From: Rhizodiscina lignyota
Lineage: Eukaryota; Ascomycota; Dothideomycetes; Aulographales; Rhizodiscinaceae
Assembly: GCA_010015805.1 (NCBI GenBank)
Contig: ML978137.1
Span: 248,001-312,000, forward strand
Length of the DNA stretch: 64,000 nt
Reading direction: 5' to 3'
Part shown: in pieces, positions 1 to 10,726 of the stretch
Numbering within the stretch: position 1 is the stretch's first letter
How the letters are laid out: every line of letters starts with the position of its first letter
The notes under the pieces: generated by a model
What the model was told of the DNA's origin: nothing
The model's input: the letters and a program-made list of their open reading frames with translations, nothing else
Databases searched by the model: none
Translations under genes and position numbers: made by a program

Positions 1-9
1 CAACCTTCG

Positions 10-2599
10 ATGGACAGCTCCCCACCTCGCTACAGCCTGACATTCGCCCAAAGCTCCCCGAACCTCTTCACAGGCTATCGAACCACCAATACACGCAACG
101 ACAGCAGCTCGTCGGACGTTGCAAACAGCAGCAGTCCATTTCAGCCACCGCTGAGGAGAGGGATTAGTGATAGTACATCTGCAGCCCGCCACTCCGGTGC
201 GAACCAGTCGCGTCCGCAGACCGAGGGCAGCAGTGGCGCAGATATCGAAGGTGCGGGAACACGCGAGACATGGATGGACTTTTTGAGAGGCACTGGCTCG
301 GGAGATCACTCTGGGAATAACAGCTCTCTGCCAGTGCCGTTTGATGGTTTTGGTAGCGGCGTGAACTCGGATCGGTTTGACGTGGACCTCGCCGACTGGA
401 CTGGCACCGGTACCGGAAACCTCTCGTCGAACGTTTATAACCCCATTCCTCCAACTTCTTTACACGGCTTCAACGACTTTTCACCTTCTGCCGCTCCCGC
501 GTTTCTCGGACCTTCGGGACTGAACTCGTCGCTGCGTAGCAGAGCGGGACCACCTTCTTCTCCGCGGACAGCACGATTTGCATCTATTCCTTCTGAAGGC
601 AGCGCGGGTCCTTCTATCGCTACGAGACATCTCCAAGCCGATCGAGACCGGGATCGGAAAAGGCGGTTAACCGATACAACGCCGAGCGGCCGAGAGGGAG
701 GCGGAAACTTCAATACCAGCTTCGCATCAGCGTCTGGAAGTGCATTTGGACAAGGAACCAACATGTCTGGTTCCACAATTATTGATTTAACATCTTCCCC
801 CGACACGCCAAGGAGGAGCAGTGTCGGTAGGAGAGGGAGTGGAAGTGGTAACGTAGGTCCAAGGAGAACATCAAGCTCCGGAATAAGCGGCTCAGGGCCC
901 GGTATGAGGGTGGAAGTGCCTCCGCGAAATGGAAGTGGAAGGTCGAATCAGAATGAAGATGATGAGAGGAGACCGAGCGATATCGTGCTTCCTCGATGGC
1001 AGCCTGATTCCGAAGTGACAAAATGCTTTGTCTGCGGGAATACGTTTGGCTTCTTTTACAGGAAGCATCATTGCCGGTAGGTCTTTTATCCTTTGGCTTC
1101 TGTCCTGGAAGTATAAGAACTGTTACTGATGAGTATCTGGCAGGAAATGCGGTCGTGTCGTCTGTGCAAATTGCTCACCTCACCGTATCACCATGCCTCG
1201 ACAGTTCATTGTCCAACCTCCGCCGGTCATCGACCTTACAGATGACCTGGATGGCAGCCCGAATCGCACCAGCGTATACGCAAATCCAGCTCTCGGCGGT
1301 GGTGCTGAAGTCCGGGTCTGCAATCCTTGCGTTCCGGATCCCAACTTCAGTCCTCCGCCGCAAGATCAGCCACCAGCATATCAACCGTCTCCACTGCAGA
1401 ATTTCCTGCAACACGATCCATTCTGGGACGCAACTCCAGAGAGCCAGAATGGACACGGAGGACAGCAGCAAAGCGATCCATTTCCACCTACTGGAGGTTT
1501 ACAGCAGCCATTGCTTCCTGTGCCTCGGCCACCACCACAGCCTGGAGACATCTTCCGCGATAGGAGAATTTCTTTCAACAATCCGACCACCACTGCTGAT
1601 TTGTGGCCGCCGCCTGGATTTAACGCGCCTCAAGGTGCCACGTTTGGCCCGAATGCAGGTATTCCTACATCACGTCCTCCACAAGGCTTCATGAGTCCTC
1701 CAGTGTTCAACGATCATCTTGTTGCTCCGCGGACATCTTCACGCTCTCATCGCTCGCATCACAGCACTGGTACTGTTGGTGCGAGTGCCTCCGCAACCAG
1801 TCCCACGCAGCCATTGCAATCGGGCTATCGTTACCGCTCACTCCTCGCCCCGCTTCCGCCGGACCCTCCACTTTCTGCCCCTCCTCTTCCAGTGCCTCCA
1901 AGAGGTATGCGCCCACCACCACCTCCTCCGCAGCGTCAGCCTCGCCGCCAGATTGCAGAAGAGGACGAATGTCCTGTCTGTAGCATGGAGTTGCCCCCGA
2001 AGGGACCGAACGGCGAGACTGCAGACAGAGAGAGACATGTTGAAGATTGCATTGCGTCGCATTTCGTTGGTAGCAGCAGTAGCTCGCAGCCTCAACCGGC
2101 TAGCACAGCAACAACTGATGCTCGGCCTGCTGGATCGCGTCCAGGACTGCTCGGGGCGCCTGCGAGCGCACTCTCAGGCGCATCGTCCTCTTCTGCGCCA
2201 TCTGCAGTGTCGCCATTTGCGAACCAGCATGCCACAGGACGAGTACGCGCTGGATCTTCGGCTGCGGCTGCAACGGGCGGGGGAGATCATCAACCAAGAC
2301 GTCGCAGGGCAACGGGGAATAGGATGCTTGTGTACACAGCTACCGAAAAGGACTGTGTTGGTGAGGACGGAGAGGCTGCAGAATGCATAATCTGCTTTGA
2401 GGAGTTCGAGCCGGGCGTGGAGCTTGGGAGGTTGGAGTGTCTTTGCAAGTTCCATCGGGTGAGTTGTTATGCCCTATTCCTTATCTCGTTGAGATGTCAG
2501 ACAGAACTGCTAACGATTGTTCGCCTACAGACTTGTATTAGACAGTGGTGGGACACCAAAGGCGTGGGAAGCTGTCCGACGCACCAGCTTCATGAGTGA
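10..2599 (+). CDS. FYVE / UBZ-like / RING-H2 E3 ubiquitin ligase (Pib1-like)
   Basis: Exons 10-1076, 1144-2458 and 2531-2599 give 816 aa. The first splice joins the two halves of a FYVE zinc finger: WQPD near residue 326, RKHHCR, then CGRVVCANC, with the last cysteine pair (VRVCNPC) after a loop. FYVE fingers bind phosphatidylinositol 3-phosphate on endosomes. Around residues 620-660 a C-x2-C...H-x3-C segment (CPVCSMEL, HVEDC) resembles a UBZ ubiquitin-binding finger. The C-terminus is RING-like (CIICFEEF, CLCKFHRTC, ending CPTH), with the second intron inside it. Domain order matches fungal Pib1-type ligases acting on endosomal or vacuolar membranes. Long low-complexity Ser/Gly/Pro stretches separate the domains. 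Two VIDLT/IIDLT motifs (about 256 and 383) look like SUMO-interacting motifs. The frame is open back to base 1, so the true start may lie left of the window. Confidence 0.88.
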
Positions 2600-5500
2600 A
2601 GGGGTGGGATGGGAGGAGACATCACACCGTATGGCGGGAATCTCGGTTTCGGCGTTTATGATTGATACCACTGCGTTTATCTCGGCGGAGCGTTCGTTAT
2701 GATGGTCGTCTTTTGCATATCGATGCCGGCGTTGCGAGAGGCGGTCGGCCGGCCACAGCGTTCTGGTTTAGCGACTTCTGGATATGAGGTATTTACGGCG
2801 GCGAGGTTGCAAGCACTTAATGCCATGAGTCGTGGGTTACTGTTTTCTCCATTCTCATTAGTAGAAAGAGCGGTGGAGAAAGAAATGTGATGGTTTTCAT
2901 ATGGTCTGAGACGGTGTTCCAAAGCCCAGTCGAGTATGGACGCCTCAAGGCTTCGTCCACACCAAGCTCGCTCTCCTTCTGTGTAGAATGGGAAAGGTGA
3001 ACAAGAGCCTGGGAGAGGAAAAGTAGGTCTGCTTCCATATCGCGTTGCTGTGTCAAGGGCTGCTCAAGCTCGCTCGCCCTCTCCTCCTTCGTTGAGTGGA
3101 ATAAAAAATAAAAAATATGAAAGAGCTTGGAAGAGAACAATATCCCTCCCTCCCTGTCTCGTTGCATTGTGAGGAACCAGTTAGTGTGTTGCGTATAATG
3201 CTTCAGTACTAGTTATCGCGTGGGGAAGGATGGGAGAGAAAAACAAAAGAGATTTCAAAGCATATACACCACAGGTGGTGTGGAATACTGGCGGCTAGCA
3301 GCGGCTGCTGTGCCGCTGTACCGCTGTGAGAATTATTGCCAATTTCCTTAGTAACTATATATTCAACTTTTAACTTTGCTAATGCAACAGTGGAGTTATC
3401 CCATCTTTGGTAAATACTAGTTAACTAACTTGATTCGGAAATATTTAGATGTGCTCTGGTTCGACTCTCGCAGCGACGGACTCGTTTCATGTCCTTTTCC
3501 TCTCATTTTCCACCGATTCACAAGCAGACGGTACTTGCGGGGAAAATGGGAGGGAATGCTTTAAACGCAAGGTTGCTTGAACTTGAACTATCACACCTAA
3601 TTAAAGTAAGAATCACCACTCATAAACCAACCCAATGACTGTCTCTTCCATATATGCCCCAAGTCGTAGCTGCTGTACTTCTAAATCGAAATATGGGTTC
3701 GCCCAGTCGCTAGTACATCCAGCATTAATCGAAATATTGGGATATATGGCTGATTCATAGGGCGAGTTTGATGAGGTTAAACCTCATTTTTTTTGTCTTT
3801 TTCTCCACCATGTCTTGTCTTTACCTTGAAGTGGCATGGAGTTGCGCAACCTTGCTGTCGCTCATACTATGTCTCACTCACCAAACACTTGATTATTTTT
3901 TTTGCGCCCGACAAGCCCCGCGTTCTTCAAAGGCAGCAGCCCACGCCCACACGCAATTTCTGTTCTGCGTCAAATCGCTAAACTTTTCATTTCAACAGCA
4001 CTTGGTGGTTGCTATCGCGCGCAGCGAATTCACTCCAACGACGCTTATTTGTCGCAAACAATTTCTTCATTTAATGCTGCCTCCTTAATCTATTCTGGCA
4101 GGAATTCTTTTGCACAGATTGTCTAAATTGTCCAATTTATGCGCCTTTGCATGGCTGTTTGCTGCCAGCTGCTCTTGAAGACGTTGACTTTGAGTGAAGC
4201 TAGCGTCCGCGCCGCGCGCCGCATGCCCCACAAGCCACAACTTCTGGAACATCTCAACAACGACAAATCTTGAGTGCTCTAGACTTTTCATAGATCTACT
4301 TACGGCTCTTATTAGCACTGCAGTACATTTTTCAATGCCCTTTACTCCCTTGTGGTTGTTTTTGAAGCGTCCGACCGAGCATTCTGGCCAAGACCTGCGG
4401 CGATGGGCTTCCGGAAACAGCTCAAAGCTTTCCTTATTCGGAACGCATCCTGACTCCCAAGGCTCCTGCATTTACGACCAAGTTTGGAGTAAAATCGAGA
4501 AATATATACGATGCTAACATTCATGAGGCAGTGCGCACTCGTCGATGATGTTAAGACGCGCTCCGTTCCTCAATCGAGAAGCGACAATGTGAGAACAGCT
4601 CCCAATACCTCGGAAGAGATGGACTGTGGGGCTACAGTTGCGCAACTGACAGATGAATTGATCGCGCGCGATCAAGTTTATGGACTTCGCAGTTCTATTA
4701 ATCGTATCTGGAGCTCTTTCCTCGACCTAAATGGGCCTTCTCTTCGGCCTTGGGTACGTTCGAGGTATACTTCACCACCAAAGTTACTTACGAGACGCAG
4801 TTACCAAGCCTCTTCCCTCGCTACAACCTTGCGCTATCAGCACCGTCTCCTTTGGTGCCTACGGCTACCTTATGCTACGTCCTCGGCGTTGTTCATGACA
4901 TTTACCGATTCCCGACCGATCATAAAGTTGAAAACTTCGCAGTTCACAGCGATTGATAATATCTTGCCTTCACCACCACTCTCCTTGAACTATATCAAAT
5001 CGGTATCTTCTCTGAAGATGCCACCGCATTCGCCGGATTGTTAACGACGCTCAAAATCCCGTTGGCATCACTGAGATCGAATGCGACATATTATACGTCC
5101 CCACAACGCACCTCAAGCCAGCGGCTGACATATCAGGGCCTTCCATCATTTGGGAGACGGACATGAGATGCTACATCGCGGATCAGGATGGCAATGTCAT
5201 AAAGCCTGCGATAGTCCAGAAACTCATCATGATGTCGAAACGGTTCATCAGCCCGAACAGTCCGACAATGTTGCAGCACAAACAACGCGACTCACCACCT
5301 TTCGCATTAGTCACCTGTTTCCTATCCAACAATGATCAAAGTGTGTCTGGTGAGTCACAATCCTTGGACACAAGGTCGGCGAGCTCGCTTCGACAGACGT
5401 GGTGCCACAACTTGCGGCAAGTGGTACGACTTATGACGATCTTGTCATCAACGTAAGGGCTACTATTCACGCTGCAGTCTATTTCTAGGCAATGTCATTC

Positions 5501-6131
5501 TTAGAATCTACCCATCTGATGTGAACAAAGAGTCAGTTGTAGCAACTGGAACCAACAGCTCCCCCAGTAGTATGCTAATTGAGCCGATTGCATTAGAGTT
5601 TAGCAGGTCATAGAAAGATTACAAGCCCCCGTATGTAAGAACGAACAATAGAAATACGAGAATATCGTCAGCAAGCAAGGAGTTAGCAGGATTCATGTTC
5701 ATGGAGGCGCTGAGGATGCGCAACCGCAACTTACAGTAAGGTAGTCTAGCAAGTCACGGGTGACATAGAGTAGAAGACGCACCCAGATAGACAGAATCTT
5801 ATATGATTAGATTAGAAGCCATCTAACTCAATGAATTTTATCACTAATAAATATTTAACTTACACATGGAACACTTCAGAGTTCTCCCGAAGGAGAATAT
5901 GCAATGTATTCGTTCAGTTGAGCGTTGCAAGTCATTGTACGAAATTATAAAATCCGTTACAGAGAGTCCAAGTCATCCTAACTGCAACTCTTCCTCCCGT
6001 CCTTTGTCTATTAAATTCATTTGGCTCTTTTAGATCGTCGGCATCCTGTGCTCCAAAGCGGCGCCAAGGCTGGCCGCACTTCAACTTCAAAGTGAACTCG
6101 AAATTTGATATTGCTGAACAACTCGCCCACC
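2600..6131. other. Gene-poor interval
   Basis: Begins with the likely 3' UTR of the ligase gene. An imperfect roughly 100-bp tandem duplication lies at 2964-3173. Between about 4690 and 5390 there are protein-like stretches in alternating frames that could be a decayed gene, but no continuous gene with sensible splice sites could be built and no family was recognised. The rest shows nothing. Confidence 0.5.
2964..3173. repeat. Imperfect tandem duplication, two units of about 100 bp
   Basis: Both units begin with AAGCTCGCT followed by a CTCC-rich stretch, continue through GAGTGGAAT/TAGAATGGGA and an AAGAGC(C/T)TGG block, and end near TCG(C/T)GTTGC..TGTG. The second unit (from about 3066) carries an A-rich insertion. 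Diverged by both substitutions and indels, it looks like an old local duplication in a 3'-flanking region. Confidence 0.45.
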
Positions 6132-6778
6132 ATGTCTTCCATACGCCCAATGACGGCAATGGACCTTTTTTACTTCAATCCAACGAACTTGGATCATCTC
6201 ACGGAGACTTACAATGTCGGGTTCTATCTGGAATACCTCTCCAAGTGGCCCGACCTCTGCCGCGTGATCGAAGGGCACGACGGGAAGATTGAAGCTTACA
6301 GTAACTCGCCCTCACCTCACTTTACTCAACCTCATCTCAACTTTCTGTACTAACTTACTTTAAAGTCCTTGGCAAGCTCGAATCCTCCCCATACCCATGC
6401 CCAAATCCGCCGTACTCTCCCTCTACAACCGGCAAAACCGATCCCAACTATCTCCCATGGCACGGCCACGTCACTGCTCTCACCGTCGCTCCGGCTGCGC
6501 GGCGTCTAGGTCACGCGACAATGCTTACCGAGGCGCTCGAGAAAGCGTGTGATGATGCGAACGCGTGGTTCGTGGATCTCTTCGTGCGTGCGGAGAACAA
6601 GGTTGCGCAGGACCTCTACAAGAAGATGGGCTACTCGGTTTACAGACGCGTGGTGGGCTACTACAATGACGAGGCAGACGCATTTGATATGCGGAAGCCG
6701 CTGAATCGGGATAAAGAGAAGGGCACGGTGAGGGAGGATGGCGAGAATGTTGCGGTTGATCCGAATGAGGTTTGGTGA
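6132..6778 (+). CDS. NAA20: N-alpha-acetyltransferase NatB catalytic subunit
   Basis: Exons 6132-6300 and 6366-6778 (65-nt intron with a TACTAAC branch point) give 193 aa, close to the family length. NatB acetylates nascent proteins starting Met-Asp/Glu/Asn/Gln at the ribosome. The N-terminal LDHLTETYNVGFYLEYLSKW segment, the WHGHVTALTVAP strand, the RRLGHA acetyl-CoA-binding motif, VDLFVRAENKVAQDLYKKMG and YSVYRRVVGYY are characteristic of Naa20. An insertion of proline and threonine residues precedes WHGHVTAL. The start is the ATG of MSSIRP, which matches where family members begin; an in-frame ATG nine codons upstream is less likely. It is a single-copy housekeeping gene. Confidence 0.95.
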
Positions 6779-7275
6779 GGATGGGAGAGAAGGTCGGTCA
6801 TTATCGGTTCGTTGAAAAAAATTAATGCATCCTCACACTTGGCAGGAAACTTTTTTGAAGATATTGGAGGCTTCATATCTCAACACTTGCTGCATCACCT
6901 TCACATCATCGTCGATCTTGACGAGACTCACCTATTGACCCAACTCCACGCAACCATGGCAGAATCGACCGCATCATATCTACGGATGAGTTGAAGAGAC
7001 AGATTAAGATGGCAAAGAGCATTAAAGTTGCCGTTGCACCTCTCGAGCAGCTCCAGGCAAGAAGCAGAAGGCCAGCAAAACTAATTTAGACCCCGGCTTC
7101 GGTTCACGAACAATCGCATTCGAGGCATGATAAAGCTGCATTCCACCAATAACCCGAATGCGTGGCCTCATGAGTTCAGGTCATCACTGGAATGTCTAAA
7201 TTCGTTAAGAAGGACGAGGCACTCGCACCAAGAGAAAAGACCATCGCATTAGAGGCAGGACTTCTTCAAGAAGAT

Positions 7276-7330
7276 CATTTCCTTTTGCCTTTTGGCTTAG
7301 ATCAAGTGTAGTACTTGTCCTTTTCAGTGG
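7276..7330 (+). pseudogene. U2 snRNA 5'-end fragment
   Basis: Bases 7287-7313 are identical over 27 nt to 8101-8127, the U2 core containing the branch-point recognition hexamer GTAGTA (7308-7313). Beyond it the sequence reads CTTGTCCTTTTCAG instead of the usual TCTGTTCTTTTCAG, so pairing partners for U6 are altered. No second arm of stem IIa, Sm site or 3' stem-loops follow. It is most likely a truncated or decayed copy of the 5' part of U2. Confidence 0.6.
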
Positions 7331-8070
7331 CATTCCTGCTCTCGTCGAACACCCTCATGGCCACCGCCGCACTCCACGTACGTCAACCTTCATTTCTGGT
7401 TACCGACTCGAGTATACAGAACTCACGGCCTCTGATGCACTAACTGGATGGTGCATGTCCGTTCTTAGTTGGTGGAGTGATTTGCCTGCTTATTTGCGAA
7501 AACGAACGAGACATTAATCTGCCACTTAACTCGGTGAGCCTTGGATCGTCGCAGACTTTACAGAGGGAATCCCAAGTCAAGCGATGGAAGTTGTGAGGCA
7601 ATGTACACAACCTGGAAGTGAAAAGACTTGGCAAGCGTTTGCGGTTACGCGACATCGACCGGAATTCAATTAGCCACCATACAACAGTTCTAGTCGTCTA
7701 TATTTCGGGCCTCCGGACGCTGGGATAGCACTTCATCTTCCGTTTACTGGCTTCTCTAGATCAAGCAGCATCGCGACCCGTCTGCCGATGATGCCGCCTT
7801 CTACGAGACATGGAATCTTTCAGCCAGTGCGCTTCATTGTAGCAGTGTGCTGGCTTGTGTCATCTCTTTCGGCTATCGCTACTCCTGCACATGAACGATG
7901 AAACCTCGCTTCTCGCTTATTGATGACCATGTTTCCATATCCCCGCTGGCGCTAGATCGGATACCGTTAAAACTGGCTCTGCCGAGATCCGCCTCATCAT
8001 TCTCTTCCGTCTGCGAGAGCATTCAGCCTGGGCTGCTCATGAGCGCTGTCTTTCCGCCGTCATATTCGGC

Positions 8071-8276
8071 AGAAAGCAACACTCGTTGCGAGCTCTCGTT
8101 GCCTTTTGGCTTAGATCAAGTGTAGTATCTGTTCTTTTCAGGTCAATCTCTGAAACCAGACTACGGACTCTAATTCAAGATTAATCGTATTCTTGTACCC
8201 GGACAGGTCTCCTCTGTGCACGCGTACGTCTTCTCCCAGTGTCGCCGGTATTCGCAAGAAAGAAACACTCGTTGCG
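8071..8276. repeat. About 20-bp direct repeats bracketing the U2-like sequence
   Basis: The 20 bases at 8071-8090 and at 8257-8276 match at 19 positions (AGAAAG, then C or A, then AACACTCGTTGCG). They abut the U2 5' end on the left and the point where U2 similarity stops on the right. This arrangement is what a target-site duplication from reverse-transcription-mediated insertion leaves behind. Confidence 0.6.
8091..8256 (+). pseudogene. U2 spliceosomal snRNA-like sequence, probable retropseudogene
   Basis: The 5' part reads GCCTTTTGGCTTAGATCAAG followed by TGTAGTATCTGTTCTTTTCAG, the near-invariant U2 5' domain that pairs with U6 and with the intron branch point (GTAGTA at 8122-8127). Stem IIa is intact: TTTCAG 8136-8141 pairs with CTGAAA 8150-8155. 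With base 8090/8091 as position 1, an Sm-like ATTCTTG (8189-8195, one change from ATTTTTG) and a GGTATTCGC resembling stem-loop IV (from 8247) fall within a base or two of their spacing in human U2. The sequence stops about 20-25 nt short of a full U2 and is flanked by 20-bp direct repeats, which favours a retroposed copy over the active gene; the substituted Sm site agrees. A genuine divergent U2 gene cannot be excluded. Confidence 0.65.
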
Positions 8277-9777
8277 ACAACAGCACAGCTAAGGCCTGGC
8301 ATGTCGCTGACTTACGTTTCCAGGACTCTGATCTCCGGCTTTTGGGCGAACAACCCGAGGAGGTCGGATCGACGTCGAACGCAGAGACAGGCACGCAGAA
8401 GTCATGGATTCAGTCTGTCCGACAGTCAATTCGCCTCCAATTGCTACTGGCCAACCACGCGTTGTTGAGTCAGTCCAACCAGTTTCTGGTGAAGCAACTC
8501 AGGGTTCTACGCCGCAGCCGCGCACTGCAGAGACTGTAGAGACAGTCCCAGCGGCGTAGGACGTATGCGAATACGTATGGGCATTGCCTCTTTTCTTGAT
8601 AGCGACAGCTTGTACAGCATCGGGAGGACATTGTTATTGAGCCTGGGATTGGGTCTGGTACCTCCGATCCAAAGTCTCAAATCTCCTTGTGCACGGTAAG
8701 CTCCACAGCGCCGGTACCTTTCGCTTCGGTGGACTTACTAACTGCTCAGTAGGGCGTTACGCTTAGCAGTGAAGATTCGTCTGAGCTCGCGTTTTGCTAG
8801 TTGAAAACTATTCATAGTTTGACTGCGAAACGTTGAGGAGCGATCTCGAGGCCGCTCATCCCACGCCCGAACAGGCTTGCGATATTGTACTGAAGTCGAC
8901 TCAATGATCCTCTACGACCTTATTAGTCCGCCTGAATGCGCGCACCGGCATGCTCTTCTTTCTGGGAATCACGCCATGATCCTCTCAGCGACTTCAGAAG
9001 AGCATTCGTATCAGACGCTACCTGCTGGTTCCGGCGAATACATACTTCACATGATCTCCTCTATGTTCTAGGGCCGGCGTATAGAAGCGATTGTCTAGTA
9101 CGGTGCGGACAGCCGTGAATGCGTGGATCGAACCATACCTCTCAAGTAGCTACGCCATACAATGATGGTGCTTAAGGAAGATGTTGAGATACTGTGGCGT
9201 TTCTTAAGCAACGAGGATCAGCGCCAGCGTAAGCTTTTTGCCGGCTTTCATCCAAATGCCAGGTGGAGTGAAGTTGGAACTCGAAGCTGGTGCCACAGTG
9301 CCACAGATCGATGTGAGTTGCTTATATCAAACAATGGATAGCTTGCTGATGGGCACACAGAGTCTAAATTAAAATTACATTCCAAGACCAACTGCCCAAC
9401 AGCTGCAGGATCTGTTTGCCTTGCACATATCGGAGATGGGGCAGCAGAAGCCGTGGCTGATATATGTTGACCTGAAAATGCAGCCCGACACCTGAATAAG
9501 CATGTCTCGCACAGCGGAGCCATGTAATTCTGATCCTTCTGTCTACGCCCAAACCAGATTTTGTCCTGCAGTCTCAGTCGCCCGAGACACAAGGTGCTAC
9601 GGTAGATGATAAAATACAGAATCTTCCTGACACTAGCGTTACATTGTTGCGGGTGCCTTGGGCTCGACAAGGCCTGAACCTCTTCCTCAATTTTCAGCGC
9701 CGCTACGATTTAAATACATTCCCAACTCATTTAAAGTGAGTGAAACCACATCGCAAGAAACCCGTTCAACGCACGAT

Positions 9778-10572
9778 ATGGAAAGCGACAGAGATTACCG
9801 GTTAATACCCCCTTTGAACAGATACCATAGATTCCCTGCTTGGTATCAGTCCTGGCTCGTCCAAGGGTTGAATCGATCGCCCGAAGTAAAGAGCGAAACT
9901 GTACTCTTTGTAGTATTGGGAGCATTTCACGGTTTCCACACTTCTTCTCCGCGAGACACTCCATCCTACCCGCAATCACTGGAACAGTTTCAGAGCCTGA
10001 ATGTCCACTGGTATGATAACTCTGTCAGTGGTGCTCTTCCGCCGAACTCTCCGCATCCTGTCGGAGAATTTTTAGACATTCGCCACGATGAGATCTTGAA
10101 GGACGTCCTCGTTGCGATCAACGCAGCCGGCCTCGTCACCATAAGCCACATAATTGGTCGGCCTCCAGCTGCACCAGGACGCCTCCGACGTCGAGCGAGC
10201 GTGGGAGGGTGGTGTACTCCCAAGGTACGAGATGCGCTGGTGAAGTATGGGCATTGGAGCAACGGAGCTGGCGCGATCGAGGCGACCGAGTTCTCCCCCG
10301 ACGAGTTCGGCTTTGAGCATGAAGACACTGGAAGCGTTCCTAGGGAGAAGTATCTCATCCCATATCAAGGACCTCTGCAATTGGAGCTCTCGGACCCGGA
10401 AAAGGCATGCTTCGTAGGTGTATTCGGGCCTCCGAATTGCAGCAATACATGGTTCTGGGTTGATGTCTGTAAGGCGCTTGGTGTTGACGCTGAGCTGGCA
10501 GTAATTGCGGAATCAAAGATGGAGAAGCAAGAGTACAATAGGGACAAAGATGACAAGAGGAACAGTCCTTAG
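9778..10572 (+). CDS. Hypothetical protein, 264 aa
   Basis: A single uninterrupted frame from the ATG of MESDRDYRLI to a stop at 10570; it stays open upstream but has no earlier ATG. The composition looks like a real soluble protein (many aromatic and acidic residues, no signal peptide or membrane segment). Features include FVVLGAFHGFHTSS near residue 45, a segment rich in Arg and Pro around 130-140, and a C-terminal part with VFGPPNCSNTWFWVDVCKAL. I do not recognise the family. It lies tail-to-tail with the FAD monooxygenase, only about 150 bp away. A lineage-specific gene is the best guess; an N-terminal exon upstream is possible. Confidence 0.6.
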   Translation: MESDRDYRLIPPLNRYHRFPAWYQSWLVQGLNRSPEVKSETVLFVVLGAFHGFHTSSPRDTPSYPQSLEQFQSLNVHWYDNSVSGALPPNSPHPVGEFLDIRHDEILKDVLVAINAAGLVTISHIIGRPPAAPGRLRRRASVGGWCTPKVRDALVKYGHWSNGAGAIEATEFSPDEFGFEHEDTGSVPREKYLIPYQGPLQLELSDPEKACFVGVFGPPNCSNTWFWVDVCKALGVDAELAVIAESKMEKQEYNRDKDDKRNSP

Positions 10573-10726
10573 CATGTCTGCACTTGTGCGGACCCAGATC
10601 AAGTGGAGAATTTTTTTTTATTTCAGTGCTTTTTGATCTGCTTAGGTTGAGTGGAGATATCTAGTCGAACGCCTGGAGTCAATAACCTTCCTTTTGTCGC
10701 GAAACTAGGCGAGGAGGGCGTGGATT

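Larger units (their letters stand above)
6779..9777. other. Gene-poor interval containing U2 snRNA-derived sequences
   Basis: Apart from the two U2-like segments annotated separately, no gene could be supported. Open frames are short, have no recognisable domains and lack matching splice sites. The stretch from about 9250 to 9777 is upstream of the next gene. Confidence 0.5.

Noticed and set aside
3455-3490. tRNA-like TGGTTCGACTC
   Set aside because: No cloverleaf can be drawn around it.
9110-9150. tRNA-like B-box (GGTTCGATCC on the minus strand)
   Set aside because: The flanking bases do not pair into a T-arm and no A-box or acceptor stem is found.
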